In this document: piece by piece, positions 37,227 to 47,268 of the stretch
Numbering within the stretch: the first letter of the stretch is position 1
Layout of the letters: each line of letters opens with the position of its first letter
DNA from: Zingiber officinale
Lineage: Eukaryota; Streptophyta; Magnoliopsida; Zingiberales; Zingiberaceae
DNA length: 64,000 bases
Direction: 5' to 3'
Assembly (NCBI RefSeq): GCF_018446385.1
Contig: NW_024589857.1
Location: forward strand, 248,001-312,000
The notes under the pieces: generated by a model
What the model was told of the DNA's origin: nothing
The model's database searches: none
Seen by the model: the letters and a program-made list of their open reading frames with translations, nothing else
Translations under genes and position numbers: made by a program

Positions 37227-38928
37227 TGTTAGGACCAAAAGTAGCTAGAGGGGGGGTGAATAGCTCGTCGCGTTCGCTTGGTGCGCTTCGTTGCTTGGCG
37301 TTGCTTGTTTCTTCTTGGATGTGCAGCGGAAAATACAGAAACAAACATAAAACGCTAACACTAGGATTTTACTTGGTATCCACCTCACAAGAGGTGACTA
37401 ATCCAAGGATCCACACCAACGCACACACCCTCCACTATGAATAACACTCCTTTATGGTAACTACCAAAGGCGGAGAAGCCCTACAACACTCTCAATACAA
37501 GAAGAAGAAAGGGAAATACAAGTTAAGCAAAAGCTTACAAGATGTGCAGTAAAAACCCTAACCCTAACTTCTTCCTCTTGCAATAGATCCGCCTCTTGAC
37601 TTGGAAAGCCTCCAAGAACCTTCAAGAACTGGCGATCACGTGCTTGTAGAGAGCTGTGGAGGAGCTGGAATGAATCTGAGAAGAGCTCGTGAAGAGATGC
37701 CGAAGACCACGCTCGCCTGCGGCTTTAAACCCGACGCAACGGTCGGATCCCGATCGATTCGAATGTTCCGAATCGATCGGGGAGGCTTTGGATCGATCCA
37801 CGGATCGATCCAGAGCGCCTCTGTGCTCAGGAAACGCGCCTGGATCGATCCACGGATCGATCCAGCGCTTATCGCGCGAAGCAGCATCGTCCCGATCGAT
37901 CGGCTGATCGATCGGGACCTCTGGATCGATCCACGGATCGATCCAGAAGCTTTCTGTTCGCTGGGAAGAATCTGGATCGATCCACTGATCGATCCACAGC
38001 CTGGATCGATCCACGGATCGATCCAGCACTTGGTTTTTGCCCAAAACCAAGTCCCAAACCTCCCTAACCAACATCCGGTCAACCTTGACCTGTTGGTACA
38101 TCATGCCTAGCATCTGGTCACTCCCTTGACCTGCCAGGACTCCCCACCAAGTGTCCGGTCAATCCCTTTGACCCACTTGGACTTTTCTCGTCGTGCCAAG
38201 TATCCGGTCACTCCATTGACCTACTTGGAGTTCCACCAGATGTTTGGTCAACCTTGACCCATCTGGACTTCCTTCCTTGCCAAGTATCCAGTCAATCCTT
38301 TGACCTACTTGGACTTCCCAACACCAGATGTCCGATCATCCTTGATCCATCTGGATTTCCTTCCTTGCCAAGTATCCAGTCAATCCTTTGACCTACTTGG
38401 ACTTCCCAACACCAGATGTCCGATCATCCTTGATCCATCTGGATTTCCTTCCTTGCCAAGTATCCAGTCAATCCCTTTGACCTACTTGGACTTCCCAACA
38501 CCAGATGTCCGATCATCCTTGATCCATCTGGATTTCCTTCCTTGCCTGGCTTCACTCACCAGGACTTTTACCTAGCTTCACTCACTAGGACTTTCACCTA
38601 GCTTCACTCACTAGGGTTTTCATTCTGCCTAGCTTCACTCACTAGGACTTTCACCTGGCTTCACTCACCAGGATTTCCTTCTGCCTAGCTTCACTCACTA
38701 GGACTTTCACCTGGCTTCACTCACCAGGATTTCCTTCTGCCTAGCTTCACTCACTAGGACTTTCTTCTGCCTAACATGCCAGTTAGGACTTCCCAGTCAA
38801 GTATCCGGTCAACCTTGACCTACTTGACTCTTCTTCGATTGATATCTTATTGTCAAACATCTAAACCCTAACCAAGACTCAGCTTGGTTAACCAGGTCAC
38901 CCTTGACCTGAGGGATATTGCACCAACA
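37227..38928 (-). repeat. 5' LTR of the nested element
   Basis: The LTR is 1702 bp and close to its partner at 31267-32932, apart from the palindrome block at about 37745-38028, which differs in unit number and spacing. The 89 bp array is at about 38275-38541 and the 27 bp units run to about 38765. Confidence 0.93.
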
Positions 38929-38933
38929 GCTTC

Positions 38934-39093
38934 TCTATTAACAATGCTTCTATAGGAGTTTACTAGAAACTTTTACTATCATGTTCCAAGAGTAAATAGT
39001 TTCATTCTCCAGTTAATTAGAATTACCTTAGTTCAAAGATGATTTTTTTTTTCAAATTTCCTCTCACACAAATGACAAATTTCTTCTATGCAG
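38934..39093. other. CACTA interior, probable intron of the captured CTU1 gene
   Basis: AT-rich sequence ending in a polypyrimidine tract and acceptor TTCTATGCAG just before the CTU1-like exon. Nothing else was recognised. Confidence 0.4.
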
Positions 39094-39235
39094 AGTCAAC
39101 TGTTCTTGCATATGTTATGTCACAATCGAATCGTCGACATAACTATGAATTAGATCTCCTTCTTTTATCTGTTGATGAAGGCATTCAGGTTATAGAGATG
39201 ATTCACTGGAAAATGTTAAAAGGAATGAAATTGAG
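39094..39235 (+). pseudogene. Captured exon of CTU1/NCS6 (cytoplasmic tRNA 2-thiolation protein 1)
   Basis: After an intron-like acceptor (TTCTATGCAG) the frame reads STVLAYVMSQSNRRHNYELD, then LLLLSVDEGI. This is the region just after the SGGKDS ATP-binding loop in CTU1/ROL5, the enzyme that thiolates tRNA wobble uridine with CTU2. A single-base loss near 39185 shifts the frame. The continuing family sequence GYRDDSLENVKRNEIE is found in the next frame (about 39187-39235), ending at a donor-like GAG|GTATTG. Exon-plus-intron structure points to capture from genomic DNA. The rest of CTU1 is absent, so no function is expected. Confidence 0.88.
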
Positions 39236-40351
39236 GTATTGACTTTAGTTAAATTGCTACTTTCTAAGGCTATGGTTTAATTACTATGTTAGGAATTCTT
39301 ATTTTATTAATTGAATTTAGTTATTTCTTGATTTTTTATGTGACGATTATGTTATATCATTTCATATTATATTTTTTATTTATTTTGCAATGCATAAGTT
39401 ATTTTTTACTGTATGATACTATTAATTTAATCATGGCTGTGAAAGTTGGTCACCTTATATGGATACCCCAACTGGATACGCACATGCATAAATCATTCCA
39501 GTTTTTCTCATAAAATTAGTTTGTAGGCCCAATTTTGGCTGATGACTCATGATCTAGTTTTAACATATATTCTCCTAAGAAACATCATGATTATTAAAAC
39601 TTTAGTGAGTATGGCATCTAGGTAGAGCATTTTTTTTATTATTATTCTTATTCTGAAATGCAGGAAGTGATTTCCAACATCTTAAGATTTTGAAATATTC
39701 AGCCATATATATCATTTGTTGGTAAACACATTACTGTAAGACTAACATTTTTGTGACGATTATCAGTTAAATTTGTAGTGAGTATACATTTAGATAGTAG
39801 TGATTATCAGTTTACAAAGTCTTATTCTAGACTGCACGAAGTGATTAACAGTTTAGATGGTTTAATGAATTAGTTTGTTCTTACTTTTTTTTATAAAAAT
39901 AAAGTAATCTTGAAACTGGTTTTGTATACTACTTTGTGGTTTTCATGCAAACTGCACATTCGTAAGATTTGAGATCTTACTTGAGCGTTGAATTTTTGCA
40001 CATATATATGATATGTTAGCGTGTGAAGCAGTGATGGATCATTAATATTATGTAGACAAAAGGTACATGACTTCCTCTATGATTCCTTCTTTAGTTGCTA
40101 CTGTTAGCTATTCTAGTTGCTTGCTATGACTGGAACTATATTTTTTTACAGTAAAATGGAGAAAGCATGGTTTGCAAGTATATGAAATTCTACATTCGAT
40201 AATCAGTATGCAAAAAAGGGATAAGAGAAAGCATAGTTATGGTCAACTTCTGTATAAACTTAACATGTTGTAAAAACATATGTGTATTTATTATTCTTTC
40301 AGAACAAGTTTTTTCATACATATAATAGTGTATTTCTTTTGATATCAATAG
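39236..40351. other. CACTA interior between the CTU1 and ATP synthase fragments
   Basis: AT-rich, no coding similarity recognised. It probably holds captured intron DNA of one or both neighbouring genes. It ends with an acceptor-like sequence TTTTGATATCAATAG at 40351. Confidence 0.35.
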
Positions 40352-40466
40352 GTTGTTGATCTCCTGGTGCCTTATCAAAGGGGTGGAAAGATTGGAATTT
40401 TTGATGGAGCTGGTGTGGGGAAGACTGGATTTATTATGGAATTGATGATCAATAATATTGGAAAAG
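40352..40466 (+). pseudogene. Captured exon of mitochondrial ATP synthase beta subunit
   Basis: The exon reads [20 protein letters not shown] then [18 protein letters not shown], between an acceptor (ATATCAATAG) and a donor (AAAAG|GTTGGT). The intact family has [25 protein letters not shown] at its P-loop. Here the loop carries a Gly to Asp change, a Val-Leu to Gly-Phe change after KT, and an extra residue. Only this exon of the roughly 550-residue protein is present. The F1 beta subunit normally makes ATP in mitochondria. This fragment cannot. Confidence 0.92.
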
Positions 40467-40824
40467 GTTGGTATAAAAGAATCAGTAAGTGAGAAAAAAG
40501 AGTTCAATGAAATCCTATAAGTTGAAGATTGTGATGGGACTTGGGTTGATAATAATTAAGTGCAATCCTACATGACATGAACCACCATCACAAGTTTCTA
40601 GTCTTTTGGTTATTGTTCATTAGTTGTAAATGGAACTTATTTGTTTATTTGTATTGAGATAAATTTTATTTGAACATGAGACATGTTTCTTCTTTTATGA
40701 TTATAATTCTTGTATAAGTAACATTCTGAATGACATTGATGTGGGGAATATTCTTTCTTGTGTGATTATGATCCTTTATTATATATTTATATTGAAATAT
40801 GATATATTGGTATTAAAAGATAAT

Positions 40825-41156
40825 AATTTAAAAGACAACGGTTTTAAACCGTTGTTGTTGTCTATCACCCTCAAAGACAACGGTTAAAAACCGTGGTCGT
40901 AGCCCCAAAAATGGTTGTAACTGGCAGTGTTATTAAAAAAATACTCTAAACAACAACAGTTTAAAACCGTTGTCTTTTCATTCAAAGACAACGGATTAAA
41001 ACCGTTGCAAAATTGTTGTCTTTTCATTCAAAGACAACAGTTTAAAACCATTGTCGTAGCCCCCCCCACTTTTAACAACACTACCAATTACAACGGTTTT
41101 AAAGGGCCTACGACAACGATTTTTAACAGTTGTCTTTTAATGTTTTTGTTGTAGTG
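40825..41156 (+). repeat. Right subterminal and terminal repeats of the CACTA element
   Basis: At least seven copies of GACAACGG-TTTAAA-CCGTTGTC-like units in both orientations, ending in TTTTTGTTGTAGTG. They mirror the left-end array at 28147-28395. Confidence 0.9.
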
Positions 41157-42236
41157 AGTTATGTTTTCATTGGTGAGCAACAAGATAGAACCATTTTCGA
41201 AATAGAGTTGAGAGATGCTACTTTTCTCGAAACTAAGTTCCCAACAAGAGGTGAAGTTAATAAGACAATTCCTCTATTTGTAGTAGAGGGGGAGAATAAT
41301 GTTCCTTTATCAATGGACGAGGTATCATGAGAGATGCATAAATCTAGTCAACCCAGTGGAAGTGATTTATCAATTAATAAGATAATTTCTCAATAATTTG
41401 ACCTATGAAGAAGTAGACATAAGATTATTTCTTGTTAAAAGTTTGATATTGAGAATGTTGCATTAATGATTCTCCTAGTTGATGATAAGGAACCTCTAAT
41501 AGTTGAGGAAGCATTGAAATGATTAGCTAGAGAAAAATATAAAGTTGCAATGGATGAGGCAATTGATTCCATATAAGAAAGAATCAAGTTTGAGATTTAG
41601 TCAATTTTCCTCCGAGCCAAAAGACTACTTAATAGTAATATTGACAAGGAAATCTATATGATACAATCAAAAAGTTACATTGTTGAAGGCCAAGAGAATA
41701 AAGTATGTATGACTTAAAAAGTCTATATATGAACTAAAGCAAGTGTCAAAACAATGGAATGTAAGATTTAATAAAATTATTTTATCTTATGGTTTCGAAA
41801 TCATCAATGAGGATCGTCATATTTATCTACGATAAGAGAAAAGAAAGTTAATCATCTTATGTTGATGAAATGCTAATAGTTAGAAATGACATGAAGTTTA
41901 TGATAGAAGTCAAATTATGACTTTCATCATAATTTGACATAATAGATATGAGAGAAGTTGAGTACATTTTAGAAGTAAAGATCATTAGAGATAGATTAAA
42001 TTTTTTTTTAGATTTGTCTCAAGATGCTTATATTATTAAGAAGCTATAACACTTCAATATGTTAGATTATAACATTGGACAAACACCTGTAGTGAAAGGT
42101 ACTGTGAAGAACAAAAGTATGTATCCAAAGACTCTTGAAGAAATAGTCGAAATAAAAAAAATCATATGCTAATGTCATTGGTAATTTAATGTACACTATA
42201 TTGTGTACATATCCTGATATTAGTTATGTTGTTGGA
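41157..42236 (+). pseudogene. Decayed Copia retrotransposon, 3' part (integrase end, reverse transcriptase)
   Basis: The Copia frame resumes with SYVFIGEQQDRTIFEIE and GEVNKTIPLFVVEGENN. It continues through degenerate RT sequence (REKYKVAMDEAID near 41540; ELKQVSKQWNVRF-like near 41740) to TYPDISYVVG at about 42209-42235. After that similarity is lost, so RNase H and the 3' LTR are missing. Many stops are present. It is the same element as 26435-28112, separated by the CACTA insertion. Confidence 0.85.
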
Positions 42237-42537
42237 TCGACCATTAGAAGTTTCTTTTTATAAAATATGATCGACCGTTGAGAATTTCTCATGTTTGAAT
42301 CTTTTTAAGACGTTATAACACCCACTAACATTGGTTATAAATACTAATAGGGTGACACTCACATATCAACACTAATATAGATGCTTTGAGTCAAACAACC
42401 ATGCTACTGCAAACTAATGTAATGGACTATTCCCCATAAAAAATAAATTTAATATTTAAAATAGTAAGATATTTACTATTAATTTCAATTAATGGGACAA
42501 GATTTGCTTTGCTATAGAAATAGATCGGGTGAGACTG
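42237..42537. other. Repeat scraps between Copia and an LTR fragment
   Basis: Part of this (about 42300-42400, with ATAACACCCACTAACATTGG) resembles 50620-50770, so it is a dispersed repeat. About 42470-42536 matches 20685-20755 upstream of the cysteine-rich peptide gene, a third partial copy of that duplicated segment. Confidence 0.45.
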
Positions 42538-42635
42538 TTGGGACACTTGGGTGCTAGGGGAGGGGGAGGGTGATGAATAACTCATCTTGCTTCTTTGAAA
42601 ATGATTTACAGTGAATAACCTTGAAGCCAAGCTCC

Positions 42636-43596
42636 AGGTTTGGTTCAAGGCATAGGCCATTAAGGTGCCTAGGGCCCAATATTACTAGGGCCTATTGATT
42701 AAATAATTAAATAGACATTAAAAAAAATTAAATTGGGTAATTAATATTAATTAATGATAGCATACACATTAACAAATATCATGCTAACTCATTAATTACA
42801 TCTTATCAATTAATTCATTATTACCATTTATACCTTATACATATCCTTATTTCCTCATCATTACAATTAGCTAAGATTTTATTGTATTTAATCTTATTTC
42901 CTCATAATTGCACTTAGCCAAGATTTTATTCTATTTAATTATATATCTTATAAACTAATAAACTCTTTCCTCTTAATATCTCTAAAAAATCCTAATTATT
43001 CTCTTACCAGTGCTTCATGCCTATTTCTCTTCTGATCATTAATTCTATAAGTTTATGGTCTCTCGCTGGTGATATTTTCAGAGAACGCTCTTCTCTTCCC
43101 TCGCCGATAATATTTCTTTCTCACTATTTTTTTTTCTTCTCCGATAATAACATGAATTATAGATTGTTTTTATCCAGACAACCTAAAGTAAAATGCTTCA
43201 TCAGGAAAACAAATTCAAAATTAAAATCAATAAAGTTTTATTTACGTTCAACAATGTCTCAAGAAGATTAAATAATTTAATCCAACAAGGAGAAAAACAT
43301 AATCTTACCATTAGACCAACCATACACAACTGAATTTAGTGGGGCCAAATAATATATATATTAATAAAATAAAAAAATCTATATAAAAATAATATTATTT
43401 AAAAATTTTAGGGGGGCCGTGGCCCCCTCGGGCCCTAACATAAATCCACCCCTGAATTTAACAATGTTAAAAAAAATTATCTAAATATTAGTGAGAAGTC
43501 TAAATTTTATATAAAAATAATATTTTATTTTTAAAAAAATAAATTTTTTTTTTTAAAACCAGCTTGAACAAAAATTTTAAAAATATATTAAAGGGA

Positions 43597-43663
<67 letters not shown>

Positions 43664-43701
43664 ATTGCCTAGGGCCTCGGGAAATCTTGAGATGACTTTG
43701 T
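42636..43701. mobile_element. Insertion flanked by an 8 bp direct repeat, possibly hAT-like
   Basis: CAAGCTCC occurs at 42628-42635 and 43702-43709, as expected of an 8 bp target duplication. The body is AT-rich with CCTAGGGCC blocks near both ends (about 42668 and 43668) and a (TAT)n run at 43598-43662. Terminal inverted repeats are weak, so the class is uncertain. No coding frame is seen. Confidence 0.5.
43598..43662. repeat. ATT/TAT trinucleotide microsatellite
   Basis: An almost perfect run of about 21 ATT units. Confidence 0.95.
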
Positions 43702-43779
43702 CAAGCTCCCCAATGCTAACACAAAAATTTACTTGGTATCCACCTTAAGATAAGGTGACCAATCTAAAGATCCACACCG

Positions 43780-44142
43780 AAGCATGGGGCATCAGGTAGA
43801 GTCCTACAACAGTAGCAACTATAGCCATAACAATCTTCATACTCACAGAAAATGAGCACTAGCTTGCTATCATTTTTGCCTGGCACATCCAGTAGATTCT
43901 AAGCTACAAAATTAACATTAGTCATAAGCTGTTAATTTTAACTATTTAGATAAAAAACTCAAGTAAAAACTTGAATGCTCTTGATGGAAATAGTCGATAG
44001 CTAAGTTTAGCATTTCAATTAGGAACAAAAAGAAAATAAGCTTAAAAAAATATTAGTTCATCAAATAGTATGTATACTTACGTTGAGTTTGTGTGAAAAC
44101 GCTGAGGACAAGGAGGGTGATCATGGAGCGCATGGTGGTCAT
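43780..44142 (-). pseudogene. Decayed paralogue of the cysteine-rich peptide gene
   Basis: Minus strand. Exon 1 (44142-44082) is intact and encodes MTTMRSMITLLVLSVFTQTQ, one codon shorter than the 20006-20435 gene, with the same GTAAGT donor. Exon 2 starts at 43903 after the conserved acceptor, but its second codon is TAG (CGG in the intact gene). The frame then still reads NLLDVPGKNDSKL with the cysteine core CEYEDCYGYSCYCC, and is cut after PCF at about 43780, where an LTR scrap begins. The last four cysteines are missing. The CYCC core in this copy is closer to the ESF1/MEG consensus than CFCC in the intact gene and supports that family call. Confidence 0.88.
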
Positions 44143-44694
44143 CTCTTGACTTGGATATGTTTGAATAGATAGAAATGAGTTCTATTTATACTGTTTTTTT
44201 TTGTTTTTTCAGTTTGAAATCCTCATAAAATTATGCATTGTATTAAAATATTTTCTTAGCATCTTTGAGTTTTTTTGCCAAAAGTACAATGTGTGAATAA
44301 CTTTCTTGACTTATTTTGTAGATATAGATCATTTCTTTTTTTGATTATTGGTTACGAATGATCAGCATTTTTTAAATTTATTTCTTAAAATATTTGCAAG
44401 ATTTGCTAGGGTGAGAGAAGGAAGATTTTTCTTAATTATTATTATTATTATTATTATTAAAGGCAGGTGGACTGCTGGCTTTAATTTATTTAAAATGAAT
44501 AATGTATTGTTTCACGAAGCAACTAATTTGATCTTATTCAACTGTTTATTTCTCTTAAAATTTATTTGGAAAAATAATGTTTCTCAAAAAGATTTTCTAT
44601 TTGAAAATTTTTAACATACAAAGGGGAAAATATTTTTTGCTCGACTAAGTTGGACTGGTATATTCTCGAGAAATATTTGGTTGAATCAGTTTAA
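44143..44694. other. Duplicated flank of the peptide gene
   Basis: Collinear with 20436-20940, including the TATA region, a poly-T run and ATT repeats, with small indels. The duplication continues at 46250 after the inserted element. Confidence 0.8.
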
Positions 44695-46249
44695 GAGGGG
44701 TGTATTTAATATTAGACTTTCAATTATTTTGAATGATTTTTATGGATTTTAAAAGTCTAGTGTATTCAATCTAGACTTTTATAAGTTTTATAGAAATCTA
44801 GTGGTATTCAAATTAATTTTTTATAGTTTTAAAAAGACATGTGGTATTCAAACTTGAATTTTTAAAACTCTATGAAAATCTTTTGATATCCAAAGTTTTA
44901 TTAGATTTTCATTGTTTTTTTAGAAATCTTTGGATATAAATTTTAACCAATAAGATCTCTTCAAAATACTTGGAACAATTTTAAAAATAAAATAAAAAGT
45001 CTTCTCGTCACCCTTGAGATTCCTATAGACTTCAAATCACTTTAATTTTTTACAAATAAATCATTTCTCTTTCCGCTCCTCGATTTTGATAATTTCTTTA
45101 ATCTTTAAGGCCTGACCCTTGTTCAACCTCTCGACGGCCTGCATCAACCTCTCAACATGTATTTCATGCGAAGTTTAGAGTCCTATGAAATGCCATTCTC
45201 CGACATTATAACGACAAAAGAATGGATCAGAACGGTTGGAACGGAGTAGCAGTTGCTTGCAGCCTTTTCTCCGGCGGCGGCTCACGGCGGAGATTTTTTC
45301 TCCGTTACTCGTGATGGGAAACAATGAGTGCCATTCGATGAAACCTGTAGTGCGTTGGAAAGGAGGAAAACAAATAGAATTTTTTTTGAGGCAGCCGGTG
45401 ATGCTTCCGTCGGCTACTTGTGAGCAAGTCGAAGTCGATTTGGACGGCGATGTTGTGCATATAGGGAAGAGAAACTTGATACATTAAGTTTTAATATAAA
45501 ATTTATATTAATAAATTAAATCAATTCTTAACTTAATTAATAGATAATTTAATAAAATCTAATGAAATTTGATCTAAAAATATTCTATAAAATTTATTAA
45601 ATTTTAAAAATTCTTAAATAAATTTTATATATTTATATATTTTTTATTTTAATAATATTATTACTAATCAAATTAATAATAATATTATTGATTTTATTAC
45701 TAATCAAATTGATCAATTTAACATTTTATTAAAAGTTTGACTAAATTAAAGGGTTGACCAACATTTCATGATAATTTGGATTAAAATTGTAAATAAAAAT
45801 ATTTAAAATTATTATAATATTGTTGGATTTAAAATTATATTATTTAAGTTTTTTTAAAGTGAGATGTTATCTTCTTTTAATTTTTAGCCAAAAACAAGAT
45901 AAAAGTATAAAAAGTTGAAAAAGATTTTTATGGACAAGTATGTTATTTATCATTTTATTAAAAAAAATAAATAATTATTTTAAGTTTTGTTTGAAAATAA
46001 ATATTATGCGAGATCATGATTGCCTATGCTTTTCAAAGATTGAATACACCCCCTTAAATCCACAAGTTTCTATGAAATTTACAAATGTCTGTAAAAGTCT
46101 TGCAAAAAAAAATTTATAGAACTCTATGGAATTCTTTTCACAACTATATGAGATTCTATAAAAGAATAAAAATCTATCAACTCCACAAAAGTTTATCATT
46201 AAAAAAAGTCAATGAAAGTCATTCAGTGTCTTGATTGAATACACCCCTG
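44695..46249. mobile_element. Harbinger/Tourist-like element, 1555 bp, non-autonomous
   Basis: The termini are GAGGGGTGTATTTAAT on the left and GATTGAATACACCCCTG on the right, forming imperfect inverted repeats. TAA is duplicated at 44692-44694 and 46250-46252. The unoccupied site is seen at 20935-20945 (GTTTAAGTTTG) in the other copy of the segmental duplication, which proves the insertion. A second right-end-like motif, ATTGAATACACCCCC, lies at about 46032-46046, suggesting a nested or rearranged end. A short GC-richer frame at 45236-45487 is not recognised and may be captured host DNA. No transposase is seen. Confidence 0.85.
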
Positions 46250-46252
46250 TAA

Positions 46253-46783
46253 GTTTGTAGTAATTGTATTAGTTTTCGTGAGCCAATCAATCCAGTTGGT
46301 TTGATCAATTGTAGCGGTTTGTCAGTTAAATGCTTCCTGATTCAGTCGCATAAGTTGGTCACTCTGATTAGCTAGGCATGTCTTAGGCATTGAGAAGATA
46401 AGCGAGGGAGTTTGCGGCTGAGACATAAAACACTTGAGCGACTACTACCATCAGTTACACATCGGTGAGCCATAGCCGACAATTCGACATGGCAAGATTG
46501 GGAGAGGCCTTGCAAAAGCTAGATGCATGGCAGAATTGAAGATGCATTTGTACATAATGAAGACTCGACTTTTATTCTTGGTGACAAACTACACGCCCTA
46601 GGAAGTGCACACACTATTGAATTAAGATCGGATAGTTTACATCTTTCACTATCGACAAGAAGACAATGTGATGGCAATGACGGTAAGATTGACCAAGTCG
46701 AGTAAGTAGTCTATTGAATGACTGTAAGAGTGAGAAGTCTACCGAGTGACTGTAAGGGTGAGTAGTCTACCGAGTGAATATAA
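46253..46783. other. End of the segmental duplication, then unknown repetitive DNA
   Basis: 46253-46410 matches 20942-21075. From 46411 no gene was recognised. At about 46716-46782 there are units of about 27 bp built on GACTGTAAGGGTGAGTAGTC; these continue at 50375 after the next insertion. Confidence 0.55.
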
Positions 46784-47091
46784 CCCTCTGTTTGGATGGG
46801 GTGAGCGAAGGTTCATTAACGAAAGGGGAAGGGAGGGGAATGGAGAGAAAGGGAAGGGAAGTAAAGTATTTATATTCTCCTTGTTTGGGAGGGAGGGAAA
46901 ATTTATTAACGTAACATGTATTACCATGTTTAGGATGAAAGTGAGGGTAATAAAAGTTAAATATATAAAGTTATAAAATTACCCTCACTTTTATTAAAGA
47001 CATACGCGTTCAAAAATCCAGTGCATCTTGCATACATTTATTGGTTAACATTTATGCATTCAAGTAATTGTAGCTCATTTATTAAAGTCAC

Positions 47092-47206
47092 CGTCGACAT
47101 TGGTGTCGACGTCAAAGTCGGTGTCGGTGTCGAAGTTGGTGTCGGTATCAAAGTTGGCGTCGACGTCGAAGTTAGCATCAACATCAAAGTCAGTGTCGAC
47201 ATTGAC
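47092..47206 (+). repeat. GTCGAAGTTGGT-type 12 bp tandem repeat
   Basis: About nine variants of a GTCGA(A/C)GT(T/C)GGT unit. In frame they would encode a Val-Gly/Asp-Val repeat on one strand and Thr-Pro/Ser on the other, but no gene surrounds them. Confidence 0.85.
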
Positions 47207-47268
47207 GGAGTGCGAGCGTTGGGCGGTACGAGTCGGGCGATTCGAGTGTTTTTCGTCGTGATGCAAAG

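Larger units (their letters stand above)
31267..38928 (-). mobile_element. Complete non-autonomous gag-only LTR retrotransposon nested in the CACTA element
   Basis: LTRs at 37227-38928 (5', minus strand) and 31267-32932 (3') flank 4.3 kb of internal DNA. The target duplication GCTTC is at 31262-31266 and 38929-38933. On the minus strand the LTR begins TGTTGGTGCAATATCCCTC and ends CTTTTGGTCCTAACA. A primer-binding site close to TGGTATCAGAGC (minus strand AGTATCAGAGCGAGG) lies at about 37209-37224, and a polypurine tract AAAAAGGGGGAGAT at 32933-32946. The internal part encodes gag with two zinc knuckles and nothing else recognisable. Partial or related LTRs are at 42538-43776 and 62849-64000. 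Confidence 0.95.
28113..41156 (+). mobile_element. 13 kb non-autonomous CACTA (En/Spm) transposon carrying host gene fragments (Pack-CACTA)
   Basis: The left end is CACTACAAGAAAATCC and the right end is TTTTTGTTGTAGTG, which gives CACTACAACAAAAA when reversed: the CACTA terminal inverted repeats. The 3 bp target duplication AGT is at 28110-28112 and 41157-41159. Both ends carry dense subterminal copies of a motif close to GACAACGGTTTTAAACCGTTGTC (left about 28147-28395, right about 40833-41135), the binding-site arrays expected of this superfamily. No TnpA- or TnpD-like reading frame is visible. The interior holds fragments of four host genes, all on the plus strand, and an LTR element of 7.66 kb. 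Subtracting that leaves about 5.4 kb. The insertion interrupts a Copia integrase/RT frame exactly, so the boundaries are certain. Confidence 0.96.
42538..43776 (-). repeat. Truncated LTR related to the 31267-38928 family, split by an insertion
   Basis: The left edge TGTTGGGACACTTGGGTGCTAG resembles the end of the nested element's LTR. The right part, at about 43725-43776, carries its ACTTGGTATCCACC and GGATCCACACC motifs. An insertion at 42636-43701 separates them. The homology ends abruptly at about 43777, where the peptide pseudogene begins, so this junction is a breakpoint. Confidence 0.6.

Noticed and set aside
43017-43271. Open frame in the insertion at 42636-43701
   Set aside because: AT-rich, no motifs, no splice context.
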